Shown: piece after piece, positions 52,588-61,369 of the stretch | Numbering within the stretch: the first letter of the stretch is position 1 | Layout: each line of letters opens with the position of its first letter | Assembly: GCA_937922925.1 (NCBI GenBank) | Contig: CALAKU010000002.1 | Location: forward strand, 62,001 to 126,000 | DNA from: an uncultured Arenicella sp. | GTDB taxonomy: Bacteria; Pseudomonadota; Gammaproteobacteria; Arenicellales; Arenicellaceae | Reading direction: 5' to 3' | DNA: 64,000 nt | Program-made: the position numbers and the translations under genes | The notes under the pieces: model-generated | Database searches by the model: none | The model's input: the letters and a program-made list of their open reading frames with translations, nothing else | What the model was told of the DNA's origin: nothing

Positions 52588-55547
52588 GATTGACCTCGAC
52601 CCTTATTTTTTTTGGCAACGGCGCCCTTTGTAAATACGTCGCGCATAGAGCGTTTGATATTGACGTTCTCATGGCTGGTGTAATTTAATGTTTCTGGTGA
52701 CTCGGCTTGATTGGGCGGGCAAGCGAGTTCGTCAAAATTAGGCCAGCTGCCCATCTCAGTTGAAGCACAAGGCGTTATCTTTACGCATAAATCGTACCAA
52801 GCTGCCTGGCCGGTAATCGGGTCGGAGTTAGTAATATCGGCAAAGCTGGCGTCTTCGGGCAATAGTTCCGAAATTAAATGATTTAACAAAAAGGCATCGG
52901 TACTTTCGTTGGCATTCTTTTTAAGGCCCCATGCGCCCGGCGCTTTGGCGATGGCATTCCATGTCCACACGGTTTTGCTTTCAACCCCGTCCATGTGTTT
53001 CACCTGAGCACGAATTTTGCCGTTGTGTGATTCCAACCAAACCCAAGACAAATCAGAGATGCCCCGACGCAGCGCTTCGGCGGTATTCATATACAAATAG
53101 TTTTGCGAGCTAATTTGGCGCAACCAAGCGTTCTGAGAATCCCATGAGTGATACATAAACATGGGTCTTTGAGTAACGGCTCGATAGTCATACTCTTCAA
53201 GCTCAATGCGCTGCTGCTCCAATGGTTGATAGTAAAATGGAAGCGGATCAAACAAAGTGCTCAAGCGCTCTTTATGTTGCGGGTCGCTCGGCATGGGGCC
53301 ATCGTACAAGCCCTGCCCGGCTAGGCGAAATTTTTGTAAGGGTTCGGAGTACACTTCGATCACAATTTGATCGGTGCTACCAACCCAGCCCGCATACTGT
53401 GCTAACTCTAAATAATCACGATTGGCGTGTCGATAAAAGCGCTGCGATGGCTCGAGTTCGTACTTAAAGAAACACTCGTTTTCTATGTACTTTTCCCATT
53501 GTTTGGGATTAGGCGCACCGCGCAAATGTTGGTCACCATTCTCGCCACGCCAGCCTGCCAAGAAACCGATTCCTGGGGCGCGCTCGTGATTGATAATAAA
53601 GTCTTTATAGCCGCTGTAGATGTTCTCGCCCTGCTCATTTTTGAACGCAGGAAAGTCGAGCCGGTTAGCTAAATCGATCAGCACTTCTTGCCACGCACGC
53701 ACGTCTCTGTCTGGTTTTAGAATCGGTTGGCGAATCGAATCACACGCGGCTTCAGGGTCAGAAATAGGCCGATCTAGTAGAGAAATCGTATCGTATCGCT
53801 CTAGATAAGTTGTATCGGGCAAAACCAAATCTGAGAAGTTAACCATCTCAGAATGAAAGGCATCAACATTGACGATAAACGGGATCTTGTACTCACCGTC
53901 TTCTTTTTTCGCTGTCAGCATGTCCATGGTATTGGCCGTGTTCATGCTCGAATTCCACGCCATATTCGCCATAAACAGCATCAGCGTATCGATTTCATAT
54001 GGATCGCCTTTGACGGCGTTACTGATCACCATATGCATTAAGCCATGTGCTGCGATCGGTGCATCCCAAGAGTAAGCCTTGTCGATTCGCAAAGGGTTGC
54101 CATCGTCATCAATCGCGAGATCTTCCGGGCAGGTCGGAAATCCCAGCGGCGGCGAACTCAAAGGCGTATTTGGCGCACTGTGTTTGGCGGGTTTGATACC
54201 CGGTGGAATGTGTTTGGGAAATGGCGGCTTAGCCAAATGCCCGCCCGGACAATCGATGGTACCGAGTAAAACCTGCAATAAATGAATGGCTCGACAGGTT
54301 TGAAAGCCATTCGAATGCGCCGAAATACCGCGCATCGCATGCATCGACACAGGTCGCCCGATAAACTTATCTTGTTTGCGGCCTGCCCAATCTGTCCATT
54401 CGATATCAAGCTCTATGGTTTCTTGAAAAGCGACATGGGCCATTTCTAGAGCCAGTCGTTCGATTGATTTTGCATCCACCCCGCAAACTTTGGCGGCGGC
54501 CTCTGGCGCATAGTCGTCGACTAGATATTTTTCAACCAGTAGGCTAAATGCCGTTCTGAGCTTGCGGCCATCCGGTGCTTGATACTCTCCAAATAGAGCA
54601 GGCGCAATGTCAGCACGATTAGCCGACGTAAATGCATTGGAATGCTGATCCCAAACCTGAGCATTGCCCTCGTCGTCACGCAAGAACAATCCATCGCCTT
54701 GCTCGCCTGGAGTGTCGATCACTAGCTGAGGCGCGTTGGTATAACGCACCAAAAACTCTTGATCGATCAACTCATTTTCCAGCAATACGTGAATCATGCT
54801 AAGCGCCAACATGCCGTCCGTACCGGGCCTTACGGCGATCCATTCATCGGCGATGGCTTGGTAACCGGTTCGTACTGGGTTAATAGCAACAAATTTGGCG
54901 CCGCGTTCCTTGATTTTTTTAAGACCGATCTTAATCGGGTTTGATGCGTGGTCTTCAGCAACGCCCCACATCATAAAGTATTTGGTATTTTCCCAATCTG
55001 GATCACCAAATTCCCAAAACGCATGCCCCATCGTGTACAAACCAGCAGCGGCCATGTTCACCGAACAAAAACCACCGTGCGCAGCCCAATTGAGCGTGCC
55101 AAACTGACTCGCCCAAAAGCCGGTCAGCGCCTGCATTTGATCTCGGCCGGTGAAGAACGCTAATTTGTTTGGATCGGTTGCACGAATATGGCCTAATCGT
55201 TTGCTAAGCATGTCGATGGCTTGATCCCAAGAAATCTCCTCGAACTCACCCGCGCCTCGCTCCGACCCTGGCTTGCGTAACATGGGCGACCGCAGTTTCG
55301 CAGGTGACACTTGTTTCATGATCCCGGAATTGCCTTTAGCGCATAACACCCCTTTGTTAATTGGATGATTGGGGTTGCCTTGGATAAAACGGATTTCGTC
55401 GCCTTCGGTGGTTACTTTAATCCCACAGCGGCAAGCGCACATATAACAAGTGGTAAAGTGAGTCTCTTGCTTCTGATGGTCTTCAAACGCTGGCAGATCA
55501 GCTGCTTGGGTTTTAATAGTCGTATTTGATGACAAAACGGGCTCCAT
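52584..55547 (-). CDS. soeA: Molybdopterin sulfite dehydrogenase catalytic subunit (SoeA-like)
   Basis: 987 residues from ATG 55547; the frame is open to TTG 55580 but ATG is preferred. The start of the domain shows TTCYMCACRCGIKV and KGVLCAKG, ligands for one [4Fe-4S] cluster, then a bis-MGD molybdopterin oxidoreductase domain with FCSVNMAAAGLY and GGHLAKPP. There is no Tat signal at the N-terminus, arguing for the cytoplasmic SoeABC sulfite dehydrogenase (sulfite to sulfate, electrons to quinone) rather than an exported DMSO reductase or formate dehydrogenase. Function assignment rests on overall motif resemblance; other DMSO-reductase-family substrates are possible. Confidence 0.8.
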   Translation of the reverse strand: MEPVLSSNTTIKTQAADLPAFEDHQKQETHFTTCYMCACRCGIKVTTEGDEIRFIQGNPNHPINKGVLCAKGNSGIMKQVSPAKLRSPMLRKPGSERGAGEFEEISWDQAIDMLSKRLGHIRATDPNKLAFFTGRDQMQALTGFWASQFGTLNWAAHGGFCSVNMAAAGLYTMGHAFWEFGDPDWENTKYFMMWGVAEDHASNPIKIGLKKIKERGAKFVAINPVRTGYQAIADEWIAVRPGTDGMLALSMIHVLLENELIDQEFLVRYTNAPQLVIDTPGEQGDGLFLRDDEGNAQVWDQHSNAFTSANRADIAPALFGEYQAPDGRKLRTAFSLLVEKYLVDDYAPEAAAKVCGVDAKSIERLALEMAHVAFQETIELDIEWTDWAGRKQDKFIGRPVSMHAMRGISAHSNGFQTCRAIHLLQVLLGTIDCPGGHLAKPPFPKHIPPGIKPAKHSAPNTPLSSPPLGFPTCPEDLAIDDDGNPLRIDKAYSWDAPIAAHGLMHMVISNAVKGDPYEIDTLMLFMANMAWNSSMNTANTMDMLTAKKEDGEYKIPFIVNVDAFHSEMVNFSDLVLPDTTYLERYDTISLLDRPISDPEAACDSIRQPILKPDRDVRAWQEVLIDLANRLDFPAFKNEQGENIYSGYKDFIINHERAPGIGFLAGWRGENGDQHLRGAPNPKQWEKYIENECFFKYELEPSQRFYRHANRDYLELAQYAGWVGSTDQIVIEVYSEPLQKFRLAGQGLYDGPMPSDPQHKERLSTLFDPLPFYYQPLEQQRIELEEYDYRAVTQRPMFMYHSWDSQNAWLRQISSQNYLYMNTAEALRRGISDLSWVWLESHNGKIRAQVKHMDGVESKTVWTWNAIAKAPGAWGLKKNANESTDAFLLNHLISELLPEDASFADITNSDPITGQAAWYDLCVKITPCASTEMGSWPNFDELACPPNQAESPETLNYTSHENVNIKRSMRDVFTKGAVAKKNKGRGQS

Positions 55548-55640
55548 CAGGGCCAAAAAATGGCTTTTATGAGACTTCAATTATCATAATCTATCAGAAC
55601 AAAAACACATATCCTCATAATTTTTTGTTATAAGCAATTT

Positions 55641-55671
55641 AAAAAAAAACACCTTGAGTTTCCTCAAAGTG
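55641..55671 (-). terminator. Strong intrinsic terminator upstream of soeA
   Basis: Minus strand: CACTTTGAG-GAAA-CTCAAGGTG followed by nine T. A 9-bp stem (one G-T pair) with a GAAA tetraloop and a long T run is a classical terminator. It lies between the small reading frame at 55718-55915 and soeA, 94 bp before the soeA start. It either ends the small gene's transcript or works as an attenuator for soeABC. Confidence 0.88.
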
Positions 55672-55717
55672 CTTATCGTTATTTCGCTGGTGAAAGCCGC
55701 CAGCGAAGCTGTTTTTT

Positions 55718-55915
55718 CTAGCCAGCTAAGCCTGCCAAATCAAAACGTGGTTTAGCGTCTTGGTTGCTTTTATGCCAAGATGCCCGAGCAGAAGACGATG
55801 CCTCCACCAACACTTTAGTCGCAGACGAAACAGGGCGCGACTGCGAGCCACAGGATGCGCTTTGATCCGCTTTGTGTGATTTGTTTAAAACCAGTTCTTC
55901 GCTGTGTGTTGCCAT
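55718..55915 (-). CDS. Small Ser-rich protein of unknown function upstream of soeABC
   Basis: 65 residues from ATG 55915, with GAGGT five bases upstream. Starts MATHSEELVLNKSHKADQSA; Ser-rich (about a fifth), one Cys, ends KPRFDLAGLAG. No signal peptide, membrane helix or known motif. The good ribosome-binding site, intact frame and following terminator support a real gene or leader peptide. It reads toward soeABC. Not recognised; it might be a RiPP-like precursor, regulator, or transcribed leader. Confidence 0.5.
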   Translation of the reverse strand: MATHSEELVLNKSHKADQSASCGSQSRPVSSATKVLVEASSSARASWHKSNQDAKPRFDLAGLAG

Positions 55916-56082
55916 GTCTACCTCGGTATTGTTTGCTCTGCTCCGCACACTTTTCTACAGAAAAACGCGACTGCCTATTTTTGCGGCTCATTTGCCAACG
56001 CTGCAGTAACGGCTCAAAAACAAGGGAGTTTTTAGCCGGTCTTTATCGACTGCCCTAGTAAACCTGACATTTGAAACTTTTG

Positions 56083-56108
56083 ATAAGAACGCTTTGCGCT
56101 TTTCTTAT
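56083..56108. promoter_or_regulatory. Candidate operator upstream of the IclR gene
   Basis: ATAAGAA (56083-56089) and TTCTTAT (56102-56108) form a 7-bp perfect dyad with a 12-bp spacer; TTCTTAT recurs about 10 bp further on. It lies in the region shared between the IclR gene and the small gene. IclR proteins often bind such palindromes near their own promoter. Confidence 0.4.
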
Positions 56109-56187
56109 TACCAATTCTTATATTACTCCACGCAATAACCATCCAAATTGTTATAAACTGGCAAAAAAGAGACCTTGAGCCTCAAAA

Positions 56188-56988
56188 ATGTCGAATACCG
56201 TTGATAAGGCTGATTTGCCGCAAGAAACCGAAAAGAAAAAAACTTCGTCGGCAGCGCGTGTTTTGTCGATTTTAGAGACAGTGGCAAACTCGACGGTGCC
56301 TCTGACAGCCACTGAGATCAATCAACAACTCAAGCTGCCAAAGCCAACGATTCATCGACTTTGCTTAATGCTCGAACACGAGGGTTTTCTTCAAGCGAGG
56401 CTCGATGGCCGAGGTTATTTGCCAGGCCGGCGTTTATCTCGAATGGCGTTGGGCATTTTCAGCAACAATGATCATTGGCGCTCAGAAAGGCACGATATTT
56501 TAAAACGCTTGTCTGAAGACATTGGCGAAACTTGTAATATCTCAGTACCAGATGGCTCCGAAATGATTTATTTCGATCGAGTTGAAACACATTGGCCGCT
56601 GCGAATTCGTCTGAGTAAAAATGATCGGGTACCGATTTACTGTACGGCGAGCGGCAAATTATTTCTAAATCATTTACCAAGTACCAAGCGGACGCGCTTG
56701 CTCAACCGAATAGAATTTGAGCAATACACCGACAATACATTTACCTCGGTGGAATCGCTCAAGGAAGAATTGCGATTTTGGCGAGACCAAGACATCGGCA
56801 TCGATAATGAAGAATTCATGCGTGGTATGGTGGCGGTTGCCGTGCCATTGCGTAATGAAGACGGTGCTTTTTTTGGCTCTTTGGCGATGCATGCACCAAG
56901 CGCGCGCATGACTAAAGAACAAGCTCTAGAGCAGATACCTCGAATGCGCGCGGCGGCTGAAGAATTGCTTGAGCTCATTCACGAATAA
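56188..56988 (+). CDS. IclR-family transcriptional regulator
   Basis: 266 residues. Winged helix-turn-helix at about 22-80 (AARVLSILETVANSTVPLTA, LPKPTIHRLCLMLEHEGFL) and C-terminal GAF-like effector domain (GETCNISVPDGSEMIYFDRV, GMVAVAVPLRNEDG). It probably controls the adjacent soeABC and/or the dimethylglycine dehydrogenase genes; it is divergent from both the small gene/soe unit and convergent with the XRE-cupin gene. Confidence 0.93.
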   Translation: MSNTVDKADLPQETEKKKTSSAARVLSILETVANSTVPLTATEINQQLKLPKPTIHRLCLMLEHEGFLQARLDGRGYLPGRRLSRMALGIFSNNDHWRSERHDILKRLSEDIGETCNISVPDGSEMIYFDRVETHWPLRIRLSKNDRVPIYCTASGKLFLNHLPSTKRTRLLNRIEFEQYTDNTFTSVESLKEELRFWRDQDIGIDNEEFMRGMVAVAVPLRNEDGAFFGSLAMHAPSARMTKEQALEQIPRMRAAAEELLELIHE

Positions 56989-56997
56989 TATCGCTCA

Positions 56998-57591
56998 CTA
57001 ATACTCACCTGAGACAACCCAAAACACCTTGGCTTGTTCAGAGTCAGACGGATTGCGGCACAGATATTGATCTTCAGGCTTGAGCCGAAAACTATCTCCC
57101 TCTTCAAGACTATACAGCTCGCCATTAATGGTGAGTTCCAACGTGCCTTGGGTAACAACACCGGCCTCTTCCGCGCGGCGCTTGCGCACCGCTTCGTCGG
57201 TTTGTGCGTTGGCGGCGAACGTTGTGATCACCATCAAAAGATCACCGGTTAAAGTTGGTGAAAGCAGTTCTTCGTAAATGCCGGTGCCGGCAAAATCCAG
57301 CGCTCTGCGCGCATCGTGGCGAACAATTCTTCCGTACTCGTTTTCTGGCTGTTGTTCGTCACCATGGAAAAACCACGAGATCTTTACATCCAGAAGATCA
57401 CTGATACTTTGCAAAGTTGGCACTGGTAATACCGAGACTCCGCGTTCTATTTGGCTCACATAGCCAACTGAACGGCCAAGTTGATCAGCCATTTGCTGCA
57501 AGGTAATGCCCTTGGCTTTTCGCAAATCGCGAATTTGTCGGCCAAGTCTCAGGCTTTCATTTTGCACGGTTGTTTCTGGCATATCAGGCAT
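56998..57591 (-). CDS. XRE-type regulator with cupin domain
   Basis: 197 residues. Helix-turn-helix XRE domain at about 14-70 (IRDLRKAKGITLQQMADQLG, SVGYVSQIERGVS) followed by a cupin at about 110-195 (LELTINGELYSLEEGDSFRL). Such HTH-cupin proteins often regulate amine or amino-acid catabolism (e.g. PuuR). The gene lies 9 bp downstream of the dimethylglycine dehydrogenase-like gene and probably shares its transcript, suggesting control of it. Confidence 0.92.
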   Translation of the reverse strand: MPDMPETTVQNESLRLGRQIRDLRKAKGITLQQMADQLGRSVGYVSQIERGVSVLPVPTLQSISDLLDVKISWFFHGDEQQPENEYGRIVRHDARRALDFAGTGIYEELLSPTLTGDLLMVITTFAANAQTDEAVRKRRAEEAGVVTQGTLELTINGELYSLEEGDSFRLKPEDQYLCRNPSDSEQAKVFWVVSGEY

Positions 57592-57600
57592 ACCTCGCGT

Positions 57601-60051
57601 CTATATTTTGATGCGCTCCATTTTGGGGTCATACCACGCTCGCAAGCTAGGCTTAACTTTATAGCGAACACACTCGACTTCGATTTCAAACTCGCTGCTG
57701 TCAAGCCAGTCTTTGGTCACGCCCTCGGCGTGCTCGACGTAGCCCATGGCGATAGTCGCGCCCATGGTGTGGCCAAACATACCCGAAGTCACACGGCCAA
57801 CAATCTCTCCATTGGCGTAAATCGGCTCTTCGTGATAACAAAGCGGCTCAGGGTCTTCAAACAAAAATGAGATAAATCGTTTAGGCAGTGGCCCCTGAGC
57901 TTTTTGTGCCAGAACCGCTTCTTTGCCAATAAACCCGCCCTCTTTCTCAAAGTCGCAGGTAAACCCAAGCCCGCCCTCGAGAATGGTGTCGACATCAACG
58001 ATGTCATGGCCCCAGTGACGATAGCCTTTTTCCATGCGCAGCGAATTCATGGTGTGATAGCCATAAGGTCGAATACCGAACTCTGCGCCAGCATCTAAGA
58101 CCGCGTCGAACACGGCAGGAGCAAATTCGGTGGGTATGTAAAGCTCCCAGCCCAGTTCACCGACGTAAGTGATGCGAGATGCGCGCACGATAGCGTAGTG
58201 CATATCAATCTCTTTTGAAGTCGCAAACGGGAAGCCTTCGTGCGACAAATCGGCTTGGCTGAGTTTGCTTAAAGTATCTCTCGATTTCGGCCCCATCACG
58301 GTAACAACGGCATAGGCCGAGGTCACATCATTGATCACGACAAACTCATCGTCTCGTTTGTGTCGACGCATCCACGCCATGTCGCGTGTTTGACAAGCCA
58401 CACCTGAGACCACCAAAAAGCTTTCTTCGCCAATGCGGGTTACCGTGAGGTCAGCCTCGATGCCACCTCGTTCATTAAGCCATTGCGTGTAAACCATTTT
58501 GCCAATCGGTACGGCCACATTATTGCTGCATAAACGATTCAGGAAGCCTTCGGCCGCGGGGCCATCCACTCGATATTTTGAAAAAGAGCTTTGATCCAAA
58601 ACGCCAACCGAGTTGCGTACGGCTTCGTGTTCGGCCTTGTTATTTTCAAACCAATTTTGACGACCAAATGAGTATTCGTATTTTGGCTCTTGGCTGTCTA
58701 CCGCATACCAATTGGGTCGCTCCCAACCATTTTCGACTCCGAATACCGCGCCCAACGAGGCCAATTTATCGTGCAATACTGACCGGCGAACACCACGCGA
58801 GGTTTTAAACTGTTTAAACGGATAATGCGTTTCATACAACAAGCCTAGTGACTCTGTCGTGCGCTCTTGCAAGTAGGCTTGAGTGCCTTGGAACGGCAAA
58901 TTACGGCGAATATCAACATCCCATAAATCGCGCGGCGCGTGACCTTTTTGTATCCACTCGGCCAACATCTTGCCAGCACCGCCAGCCGATTGAATGCCAA
59001 CTGAATTAAAACCAGCGGCCACAAAGTAGTTGCGACACTCTGGTGCCTCGCCTAAGTGATAGCGGTCATCCGGCGTAAATGATTCAGGCCCGTTGAAGAA
59101 TACCTGTAAGCCCGTTTCAGCCATTTGCGGCACCCGATGCATGGCCATTTCTAAATACGGCGCTAAGTGATCGAAGTCTTCGGGTAGCTCATCAAAACAA
59201 AAATCTTCAGGAATGCCCTTCATACCCCAAGGCTTAGCGTCGGGCTCGAACATGCCAACTAAAAGCTTGCCAGTGTCTTCTTTAAAGTAAGAATAGGCGT
59301 CAAAGTCACGCAACGTCGGCACGCCGTGATTCAAACCCTCGATTGGCTCGGTTACTACATAAAAATGCTCAGCAGCGTGCAAGGGAACCGTGACGCCGGC
59401 CTTGCGGCCAAACTCACGCGCCCACATACCTGCACAGTTCACAACATACTCGCAATCGATGTCGCCTTGCTCGGTGACCACGCCAGCCACTTTTTGGCCA
59501 TCTAATTTCATGTCGAGCACTTTGATGCCTTCAAAGATTTGTACGCCGCCTTTACGCGCGCCTACGGCGAGCGCCTGAGTCACATCGACCGGGCTGGTCA
59601 TGCCATCCATCGGTAAATGTACCGCGCCGATTACGTCGTCGATATTAAGTAAGGGCCACAACTCTTTGGCTTGATCTGGGTCTATGACTTCGCAAGGAAA
59701 GCCAGCGACCTTGGCCATCGACGCCCCGCGTTTAAGTTCACGAAAACGTTCTTCGTTCGTCGCCACCGTTAAAGAGCCGTTACGTACAAAACCGGTAGCT
59801 TGACCCGTTTCTTGTTCTAGCGTGTCATAGAGGCTCGCGCTGTAGTTGGCCAACATCGACATGTTGTAACTTGCACGTAAGGTTGGCACCAAGCCTGCCG
59901 CATGCCATGTGGTACCGCAGGTAAGCTGTTTACGCTCAAGTAAGACAACATCAGTGATGCCTAGCTTGCTTAAGTGATAAGCAACGCTGCACCCGATTAC
60001 CCCACCGCCGACGACGACGACTTGAGCCGAAGCTGGAAGCTGTTTGGCCAT
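57601..60051 (-). CDS. Dimethylglycine/sarcosine dehydrogenase-like FAD protein
   Basis: 816 residues. N-terminal FAD domain (VVVVGGGVIGCSVAYHLSKL at 11-30, TCGTTWHAAGLV with H50 as possible covalent FAD site), a central FAO_M region, and a C-terminal GcvT-like tetrahydrofolate domain (about 430-800, ELGWELYIPTEFAPAVF). This layout matches dimethylglycine dehydrogenase and sarcosine dehydrogenase: oxidative demethylation with transfer of the C1 unit to tetrahydrofolate. Which of the N-methylated amines is used cannot be told. Linked to purU and an AGCS symporter. Confidence 0.9.
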   Translation of the reverse strand: MAKQLPASAQVVVVGGGVIGCSVAYHLSKLGITDVVLLERKQLTCGTTWHAAGLVPTLRASYNMSMLANYSASLYDTLEQETGQATGFVRNGSLTVATNEERFRELKRGASMAKVAGFPCEVIDPDQAKELWPLLNIDDVIGAVHLPMDGMTSPVDVTQALAVGARKGGVQIFEGIKVLDMKLDGQKVAGVVTEQGDIDCEYVVNCAGMWAREFGRKAGVTVPLHAAEHFYVVTEPIEGLNHGVPTLRDFDAYSYFKEDTGKLLVGMFEPDAKPWGMKGIPEDFCFDELPEDFDHLAPYLEMAMHRVPQMAETGLQVFFNGPESFTPDDRYHLGEAPECRNYFVAAGFNSVGIQSAGGAGKMLAEWIQKGHAPRDLWDVDIRRNLPFQGTQAYLQERTTESLGLLYETHYPFKQFKTSRGVRRSVLHDKLASLGAVFGVENGWERPNWYAVDSQEPKYEYSFGRQNWFENNKAEHEAVRNSVGVLDQSSFSKYRVDGPAAEGFLNRLCSNNVAVPIGKMVYTQWLNERGGIEADLTVTRIGEESFLVVSGVACQTRDMAWMRRHKRDDEFVVINDVTSAYAVVTVMGPKSRDTLSKLSQADLSHEGFPFATSKEIDMHYAIVRASRITYVGELGWELYIPTEFAPAVFDAVLDAGAEFGIRPYGYHTMNSLRMEKGYRHWGHDIVDVDTILEGGLGFTCDFEKEGGFIGKEAVLAQKAQGPLPKRFISFLFEDPEPLCYHEEPIYANGEIVGRVTSGMFGHTMGATIAMGYVEHAEGVTKDWLDSSEFEIEVECVRYKVKPSLRAWYDPKMERIKI

Positions 60052-60092
60052 ATTTAACCTCTAACCTTTTCTTGTTGTTATTAACTTATTAA

Positions 60093-60947
60093 TTAGCTGA
60101 ACACCACGGTGCTATTACCGTGCACCATGACTCGATCTTCAAGATGTGCTCGCAAACCTTTGGCAAGCACCGTCTTTTCGACATCTCTTCCGAGTCGAAC
60201 CAAATCGTCGACCGTATGCTCATGGTTGATGCGCTGAATACCTTGCTCAATAATTGGGCCTTCGTCCAATTGTTGTGTTACGTAGTGACAGGTCGCGCCA
60301 ATCAGTTTTACACCGCGCTGATGGGCTTGATGATAGGGCTTTGCACCGATAAACGAAGGCAAAAAACTGTGATGGATGTTGATGATTTGGTACTGGTATT
60401 TATCGCATAACGCGGGCGGCACAATTTGCATGTAACGCGCTAAGACAATCGTATCCGCCTGAAGTTCATCGACTAGCCTTTCAACCTCAGCAAAACCTTT
60501 ACCTTTGTTATCTTTTTCGATTGGCACATGATGGTATCGGTAACCATAGAACTCAGAAATGCCACGCATGTCATCATGATTGGAAATAACGCCAGCGATC
60601 TCACAGTTAAATTCTTGGTAGCGCAAACGATCAAATAAGTCGCTTAAACAATGCGAGCCTTTGCTGGCCATCAAGATAACTCGCTTGGGAACTGCGGAAT
60701 CGACAATACGCCAATTCATCTTCAAGGCTTCAGCCAACGGGGTAAATTTTTCTCTTAAGGTCTCGACATCAAAAGGAAGCGAGTCGGCATTGACCACGAT
60801 TCGCGAGAAAAACCGATTGGAGTCTGTGTCTGAGTGATGTCTGGCATCGCAAATCCAGCCGCCATGCTGCGACAAAAAGTCGCCAACCTTGGTGACAATA
60901 CCAATTTGATCAGGGCAATCGAAAATGAGTCGATAAGTATGTTTCAT
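60093..60947 (-). CDS. purU: Formyltetrahydrofolate deformylase
   Basis: 284 residues: ACT domain (1-80, LIFDCPDQIGIVTKVGDFLS) and formyltransferase fold (VISNHDDMRG, NIHHSFLPSFIGAKPYHQAH, then LDEGPIIEQ with the catalytic Asp). PurU releases formate from 10-formyl-THF, recycling folate; it is often next to genes for sarcosine/glycine betaine demethylation, consistent with the previous gene. Confidence 0.96.
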   Translation of the reverse strand: MKHTYRLIFDCPDQIGIVTKVGDFLSQHGGWICDARHHSDTDSNRFFSRIVVNADSLPFDVETLREKFTPLAEALKMNWRIVDSAVPKRVILMASKGSHCLSDLFDRLRYQEFNCEIAGVISNHDDMRGISEFYGYRYHHVPIEKDNKGKGFAEVERLVDELQADTIVLARYMQIVPPALCDKYQYQIINIHHSFLPSFIGAKPYHQAHQRGVKLIGATCHYVTQQLDEGPIIEQGIQRINHEHTVDDLVRLGRDVEKTVLAKGLRAHLEDRVMVHGNSTVVFS

Positions 60948-61369
60948 TTACGTGTATCAATTATGTTGCTGTTTAGCTCAAGCAAGCACTGCCTGCAAAC
61001 CGCCTTACAAAACTGACTAAATCTAACCAGAACACATCTGGAAAGCGTAGTGAGCTACGAAGCGGCACTTTAAGCAATAAAATAGGTTAACTTTTCTCTT
61101 TTTTGTGAAAATTATCGTGTTTTTTTCACCACAGCACCAATTTTAATACGTAACTCGATATTGTCAAGAAAACGGACTTAGTTGAACTGACACCGCCACC
61201 GTAACTAAAAAAACCCGCTCCAAGAAAAAGAAAGCACATTAGGCAAGCACTCATCAACGCGTAAATGATTGGGCATTTTTGCTTTATAAACGCGGCGACC
61301 AACGCTCATTACGCTCAGGCCCTTAAATATGCTACGGTCTGCGTTCCATAGAAAAACACACATCTGCAT
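60948..61369. other. 421-bp intergenic region between purU and the AGCS symporter gene
   Basis: Divergent promoters should lie here. Two small adjacent hairpins are seen: CCAGA-ACACA-TCTGG (61027-61041) and CGTAG-TGAG-CTACG (61046-61059). No glycine riboswitch-like core, terminator or small gene was recognised. Confidence 0.6.

Noticed and set aside
52584-55547. DMSO reductase or formate dehydrogenase for the molybdenum enzyme
   Set aside because: No Tat signal, and the N-terminal cysteine motif and NrfD/DmsC-type anchor fit cytoplasmic SoeABC better; the alternative is kept open in the entry.
61206-61231. Terminator-like AAAAAAACCCGCTCC in the purU-symporter gap
   Set aside because: It resembles half of the 24932 terminator but has no complementary GCGGG arm.
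60948-61369. Glycine riboswitch in front of the AGCS symporter
   Set aside because: Searched by eye for the conserved riboswitch core on both strands; none was seen. Only two small hairpins are present.
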